Source: Austropuccinia psidii | Taxonomy: Eukaryota; Basidiomycota; Pucciniomycetes; Pucciniales; Sphaerophragmiaceae | Length of the DNA stretch: 64,000 nt | NCBI GenBank assembly: GCA_023105745.1 | Contig: JALGQZ010000013.1 | Location: 20,621,105 to 20,685,104 of the forward strand | Reading direction: 5' to 3' | Part shown: positions 58,154 to 64,000 of the stretch, piece by piece | How the letters are laid out: every line of letters begins with the position of its first letter | Numbering within the stretch: the stretch's first letter is position 1 | Notes under the pieces: model-generated | What the model was told of the DNA's origin: nothing | Seen by the model: the letters and a program-made list of their open reading frames with translations, nothing else | Database searches by the model: none | Program-made: the position numbers and the translations under genes

Positions 58154-59345
58154 AATACCAGCCCACCAAAGCCTCCTATTTTATCTTGTATGTGTGTACA
58201 AGGTGTAATTTAACATATGACATGCTTGTAAGAGCTCTCATACTTAAAGAAGCCTAAAATAAGCTTTGCAGTCTGCCAAATGAGCAATAATTCCAACCCA
58301 ATTATCTGAATCAGGAAAAATTCACAATGATACTTGAATTTCTTGAGCCAGTTTATGAAGCAAATCAAATAATCTTTGGGTAAAAATACCCAGAAATTAT
58401 TAATTCTTTACCACTTTATCTTATATCAATAAGGTGCATTGAACAGGTAATATTTTTTTCATATTTATATGGCTCAACTAAAGATATAACTTTGGCAGTT
58501 ACTTATATCAGGCCTTTTATCAGTACAATTTGACCCCAATAGAGCTTTCAGCTGATTGAATGTGCAGAAAATTGAAAAAATATTTGAAGCTTCTCATTAA
58601 AAAGCTAAGTTTAATATGTGCAACCATTTTGAACCCCTGATTTAAACTCTGATTGTTATACAAAACTCCAAAATGGATAAATGGTACCAAAGCAGTTTCA
58701 AGTATGACTGAGTAGTCAAGTATTCAGTATTGGCTTTACCTCACACAGTTTTATACAGTCTTCACTCCATAAGTACAGACTTGAATGTGAGGTCACTTTA
58801 AGTCAGTTTAACTTTCTTAAAATTCATATAGAATTCATGTGCCTCAAATGAAAAAATGCCCCAAAATCAATTGAATTTTTTTATTGTAAAAACTATTAAA
58901 TATACATAATTTGATGAGAACTAGACATCAATACTTAAACTCAATATTGGAGGGGGACAATGAAGCAAATTGCGCCATGAGCATTTTTCCCAGTTCTGCG
59001 TTTTATTGTAATGTAATATTCATATTGTGAAAAATCTGTGGATAAATACTTTTCATTCATGCTTTTAATAATGAAGGCTGCTACACAATCAATGATCTCT
59101 ACAAATACTTTTTAATCCAAAAAAAATCAATATTTATTATGCATATAGATATGTAAAGAGGTAGAAATGAAGAGGAGAGCTATGAACACATTACCCTGCA
59201 AGTGAGGCAACTTGTAATCCAAATTTTTCATTATTTATTCTGTTGCCTCCTTTTCCAAATTTAGTTAGAAAAACTCCAGTACAAAACAATCAGAAAATTT
59301 TGGACAATTGTGATCTTCTTTGGTCAGCATTGAGAAGATATACGG
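58154..59345. other. Unassigned AT-rich sequence between LTRs D and E
   Basis: No coding frame, repeat end or RNA gene seen. Together with 42200-42506 and 44233-44251 it may be the older sequence into which J2 and D inserted. Confidence 0.4.
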
Positions 59346-61249
59346 TGTTTGAGCCTTAATGTATATCTTACATACCAAAATAGGCCACAAGGAGCATAGA
59401 ATTGACTTTCAAACTATGCATAACTCATAATTCATGCATATATTTAAAATTTATCTGGTTCTATGTAAGAAAAGATGAATATCTTTTTTGTCAGTACATA
59501 AATCCATGGATCTTAGGCCAGATTTTGTTTCTACACAAAAAATGAACCTAGGATAGCTCCATACAGTGAATAATCTTGAATGAACTCTATGAGGTGGCTA
59601 TATGGAAGATACTTCAAAACCACATCATCAATACCACATAAAAGAATTGTGAAAATTTTTGTTTTTCTCAATTTCATGCCAAAATACCATATTACATATA
59701 CACTAAAATTAGTATTATGTGTGTTTTAGGAACTCAAAAATCACATTACTCTTACATACAGTTTTGATACACTCATAGTGGATATCAGTCTTGGCCTGAA
59801 TTCTATTTTCATGTAAAAATGGCTAAGGATGGAAAAAGACCTCAAAGAGAGCCAGGTTACCCAGCTTCTGAAGCCTCCGAGGCATGAAAATCTCTAAAGC
59901 TTTTACCCATGGCTGATAATTGCCTAATTAGTATACTAAAACCTTTTGAAAACTTGGTTACCAAGTTAAAGTCCCATAAATCATAAGAAAATTGCAAATA
60001 AGCTTCTATTTTGATGTGACAAGAAGATACAGAGCAGCTCTGACTCCTATACCATGTCAATTTTTAATTGTTTTCCATTTATAACCGTTTCAAGAGTACA
60101 TAAAACCCTTTTTGGAATATCATCCATTCATTTACCTCATGGAAACAAGCTATATTGTGCTATTTTCAATTATACATAGAAAAAAGGTAAAAAGTTTGAA
60201 AATTTATTAAAAATATAACTCTTAATTAATATTTCTTAATCTTCCAGAAACAATGGAGAATGTTATGATTTATAGATAAACCAAAAATAATTATGACTTT
60301 ATAATTAAAATTAAACGTTTTACATACAGTATATTTTTGATACTTCTACATGAAACACTGAACCTTCAAAAATTCACAGAAACTACAAGCTGTGAGTAAG
60401 TTTCCAATAACATTGATAAATTTTAGAAACTAATTTCCATTTTGAAATAAAAGGCGATTTACAGTTCCCAATTCTTGTATTCTTAACTATAAATCAGTTG
60501 GTTGTCACGTAAATGCCTCAGTTAAGTAATTATGATAGTCTTACGTGAGAACAGATGATAGAATAAGTAATCCAAAGAGAATAATTGGTTTCTCACCCAC
60601 TTGTTTTTCAGTTTTATCCATGGAAACCCTCTGTGAGCTGTTATTGGCTTAAAAGAGGCCTTCTCTTGCTGTTTTTTCCAAATCATCTTATTATTCAATC
60701 ATATCTTTGGCACCAAGTACTAGTCAAAACTTTTATGAAGTGATTTAAATATTTTCAAATCAATCAAAAAGACTCTAAATAATAAGAATACAATGTTTTC
60801 AATAGCATTTATCTATTATATTTCTTTATTCTTTTGTATAAAGCAATTTTTATCCTTTGAATTCACAATTTAATTGTCAAATCTCTCTACCAATTCTTTG
60901 AAAGGTATTATTGGAGTATTAGTCAGTGAATTTTTTAAATTCTTAAAGCTTTTAGCTGGTAATAGTTTTCTTCAAGAATTATGTTTTTACTTATTGTTGC
61001 AAAAGATCATTATACATTAAAATAATTTTTTTATTTTTATAAAGAATTTTTATTATTAAATACTTCTTATAGACAATTACTGCTTACTGTTATAATCACT
61101 GGTAGTGTATAAAATTTATAAGAAACAATTAAGTCATTAATTATTTAAATTGTGATTATAATACATTTATTTATTATATTAAATGAGAAAGTACATATTA
61201 ATGTTGATTAATAGTAATATTACCAACAGTTTCATAGACACATCTTACA
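59346..61249 (+). mobile_element. Solo LTR E of the C family (old, ~1.9 kb)
   Basis: TGTTTGAGCCTTAATG...TTTCATAGACACATCTTACA. Full-length but heavily substituted relative to C. I find no matching 5-bp flanks (TACGG against CTTTG), so age or rearrangement has erased them. Confidence 0.8.
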
Positions 61250-61393
61250 CTTTGATACAGTGCTTATATGAAGTAGGGTAGCATATTTCAGTTTTGGTTT
61301 CACTCTAAGTACTGATTGGGACCTCCCAGCTTGAATGTTTGAGTTAAATTTATTTTGAGCAATTGTGAGAAATTAGAGTGAAAGCAGAAGGGT

Positions 61394-62845
61394 CTTGGAT
61401 CAAGGGAAAAAAATGCATTGAAATAGAATTTGACAAAAGGGAGAATAAGAGTGATATGAAATTTTGTGAGCCTTGAGGTATATTTTACATACCCAAATAG
61501 GCCACAATTATCTTAAAAAAAAATTCTGAATTATGCATTACTCATAAGTCATGCATATATTCAAAATTCATCATTTTTGATTTCACAAAAGATGAATACC
61601 TTTTTATTGAGTAATAAATCCATGGATTTAAGGCCAGATTTGGATTCTTCACAAAAATCCAACTAGGGTAGATCCATAGAGTGAATAAGTTCAAATAAAC
61701 TCTTTTAGGTGGTAATATGGAAAATAATTCAATACCACATCATCAATACCACATGAAAGATCTGTGAAAATTTTTGTTTTTCTTAATTTCAAGCCAAAAT
61801 AATGGGAATGTGAGAAATCCCATGTTACATGTACACTAAGAATAGTGTTATGCATGTTTTGGGCACTTAATATCATGGTATTCTTACATGGACGTTTAGT
61901 ACACCCATAGTGGATATCTCACTTGAAGCTTAATTTTCCATTTTGACGTGAAAAATAGGCAAGGGGGACAAAAGACATCAAAGAGAGCCAGGGTACGCAA
62001 CTTCTGAGGCCTCAGAGGCGTGGACAGCTACAAAGCTTGGATCCATGGCTGATATTGGCCTAATTGGTAAACTAAAACCCTTTGGGAACTTGGTTACCAT
62101 GTTACAACTACTGTAAATCTTAAGAAAATAGCAAATAACCTGCTATTTTGAAGTGCCAAGGAGGTAAAGAGCTACTTAGACTGCTATAACCATGTCAATT
62201 ATTAATGAATTTCCATGGATAAACCCCAAAAGAGTAATTAAAACCCTTTTTCCACTTGTATCCATTGAATTACCTCATAGCAACCAGTGAAACACTGATA
62301 TTTGCAATTCTACGTAGAAATGAGGTAAAAACTTCAAAAATTCATTAAAATTACAATTCTTGATGAATCTTTCTCAATCTTTCAGGACTAATAGAGAGCT
62401 GTATTACCCATGGTACAACCAAAATGAATCATGGTTTTACTAGTAAAATTGAAAGTGTTACTTACAGTCCATTTTTGGCTATTCTACGTGAAACACTGAA
62501 TCTTCAAAAATTCACAGTAATTACAACCTGTGATGAAATTGGCAATAACATTGATAACTTTGAGAAATCAATGATTCTTTTGGAATAGAAGAAGATTTAC
62601 AGATGTTACTCCTTTTATTCTTAACCATATTGGGGTTGGTAGTCACGTAAAAGCATCAATTAAGTAATTATGATAATCTTAGGTGACAACTGATGATGCA
62701 ATCAATAATCCAAGAGGGTTTATTGTTTTCTCACTCACTGGTTTTTCAGTTTGCTCCATGGCACGCCTCTGTGAGCTGTTGTTGACTTAAAAGAGGCCTC
62801 CTCTTGCTGTTTTTTCCTAATAATCATCTTATTATCATTTAATTT
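61394..62845 (+). repeat. Tandem duplication unit 1: short flank plus truncated C-family LTR (F)
   Basis: TCTTGGATCAAGGG begins a 71-nt flank, then the LTR starts at 61465 (TGTGAGCCTTGAGG) and runs about 1380 nt before breaking off near 62845. The same flank and LTR start again at 62846/62917, period 1452 nt. Confidence 0.85.
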
Positions 62846-64000
62846 CTTGGATCAAGGGAAAAAAATGCAATTAAATAGAATTTGACAAAAGGGAGAATAA
62901 GAGTGATATGAAATTTTGTGAGCCTTGAGGTATATTTTACATACCCAAATAGGCCACAATTATCTTAAAAAACAATTTTGAATTATGCATTACTCATAAG
63001 TCATGCATATATTCAAGATTCATCATTTTTGATTTCAGAAAAGATGAATACCTTTTTATTGAGTAATAAATCCATGAATTTAAGGACAGATTTGAATTCT
63101 ACACAAAAATTCACCTGGGGTAGGTCCATAGAGTGAATAAGCTCAAATTAACTCTTTGAGGTGGTAAAATGGAAAATAATTCAATACCACATAAAAGATC
63201 TGTGAAATTTTTGTTTTAATTAATTTCACGCCAGAATAATGGGAATGTGAGAAATCCCATGTTACATATACACTACAAATAGTGTTATTCATGTTTGTGG
63301 CACTTAATATCATGGTATTCTTACATACATTTTGACATGAAAAATAGGCAAGGGGGACAAAAGACATCAAAGAGAGCCAGGGTACCCAACTTCTCAGGCC
63401 TCAGAGTCATGTACAGCTCCAAAGCTTGGATCCATGGCTGAACTTGGCTCAATTAGTAAACTAAAACATTTTGGGAACTTTGTTACCATGTTACGACTAC
63501 AGTAAATCTTAAGAAAATAGCAAATAACCTGCTATTTTGAAGTGCCAAGGAGGTAAAGAGCTACTTAGACTGCTATAACCATGTCAATTCTTAATGAATT
63601 TCCATGGATAAACCCCAAAAGAGTAATTAAAACCCTTTTTTGACTTGTATCCATTGATTTACCTCATAGCAACCAGTTTAACACTGATATTTGCAATCGT
63701 ATGTAGAAATCAGGTAAAAACTTCAAAAATTCATTAAAAATACAATTCTCAATGAATCTCTCTGAACCTTTCAGGACCAATGGAGACCTGTATGATCTAT
63801 GGTACAACCAAAGAGAATTATGGTTTTATAGTAAAATTAAAAGCTTTACTTACAGTTCATTTTTGACTATCCTATGTGAAACACTGAATCTTTTTATTAT
63901 CTTCTCACTCACTGGTTTTTCAGTCTGATCCATGGAACGCCTCTGTGAGCTGTTTCTGACTTAAAAGAGGCCTACTCTTGCTGTTTTTTCCATATCAAAT
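62846..64000 (+). repeat. Tandem duplication unit 2: flank plus C-family LTR (G), to window end
   Basis: Copy of unit 1 with two internal deletions (about 50 nt near 63327 and about 230 nt near 63891). It reaches the window edge near the same LTR position where unit 1 stopped, so further units may follow. Confidence 0.85.

Noticed and set aside
1..64000. tRNA, rRNA or conserved host genes
   Set aside because: I looked for cloverleaf-like and conserved coding stretches on both strands and found none I could support by eye; a tRNA scan would be more reliable.

Overview
The window reads as repeat-dense, AT-rich DNA from a rust fungus (Pucciniales). The Ty3/Gypsy polyprotein families and their long LTRs match, as far as I remember, families that are abundant in the myrtle rust Austropuccinia psidii. 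That species call is recognition from memory, not a search. I see no intact host gene, rRNA, tRNA or CRISPR array. Almost all interpretable sequence is LTR retrotransposons nested inside one another, plus remnants of two DNA transposons and a minisatellite.

Layout. 232-17692: an old, broken Gypsy element (A), split by a nearly intact 9.7-kb relative (B, 1839-11539) with two 1439-bp LTRs, a perfect ATATC target duplication and an open 1951-codon Gag-Pol frame. 17693-25377: the 3' part of a second Gypsy lineage (I). Its 3' LTR (K1) holds a reverse solo LTR (K2), which holds another solo LTR (J1). 25378-28521: the start of a minus-strand element (L). 28628-32040: a decayed polyprotein with a retropepsin-like domain. 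34998-35933: a minisatellite of palindromic units. 36031-36444: hAT transposase remnant. 37087-37560: minus-strand Tc1/mariner remnant. 42512-44227: solo LTR J2. 44252-58153: solo LTR D, split by a 12-kb decayed Gypsy element (C, 44971-57006) whose leader itself holds solo LTR H. 59346-64000: solo LTR E and a tandem duplication carrying two partial C-family LTRs.

How the parts work together. In B, the RNA between primer-binding site and Gag-Pol appears to carry two introns. The first (3325-3872) ends so that A|TG is joined into a start codon. The second is 68 nt and contains the ATG of the large Gag-Pol frame. Removing it links an upstream exon, in phase, to a different reading frame that overlaps the first 700 nt of Gag-Pol and encodes a helical, basic-tailed 333-residue protein. 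The second intron has the same phase in A and in the distant element C (65 nt), with the same stop-N-ATG inside, and a related phase-1 intron lies in L. This suggests that splicing versus intron retention chooses between an overprinted accessory protein and Gag-Pol. This is the observation most worth following up.
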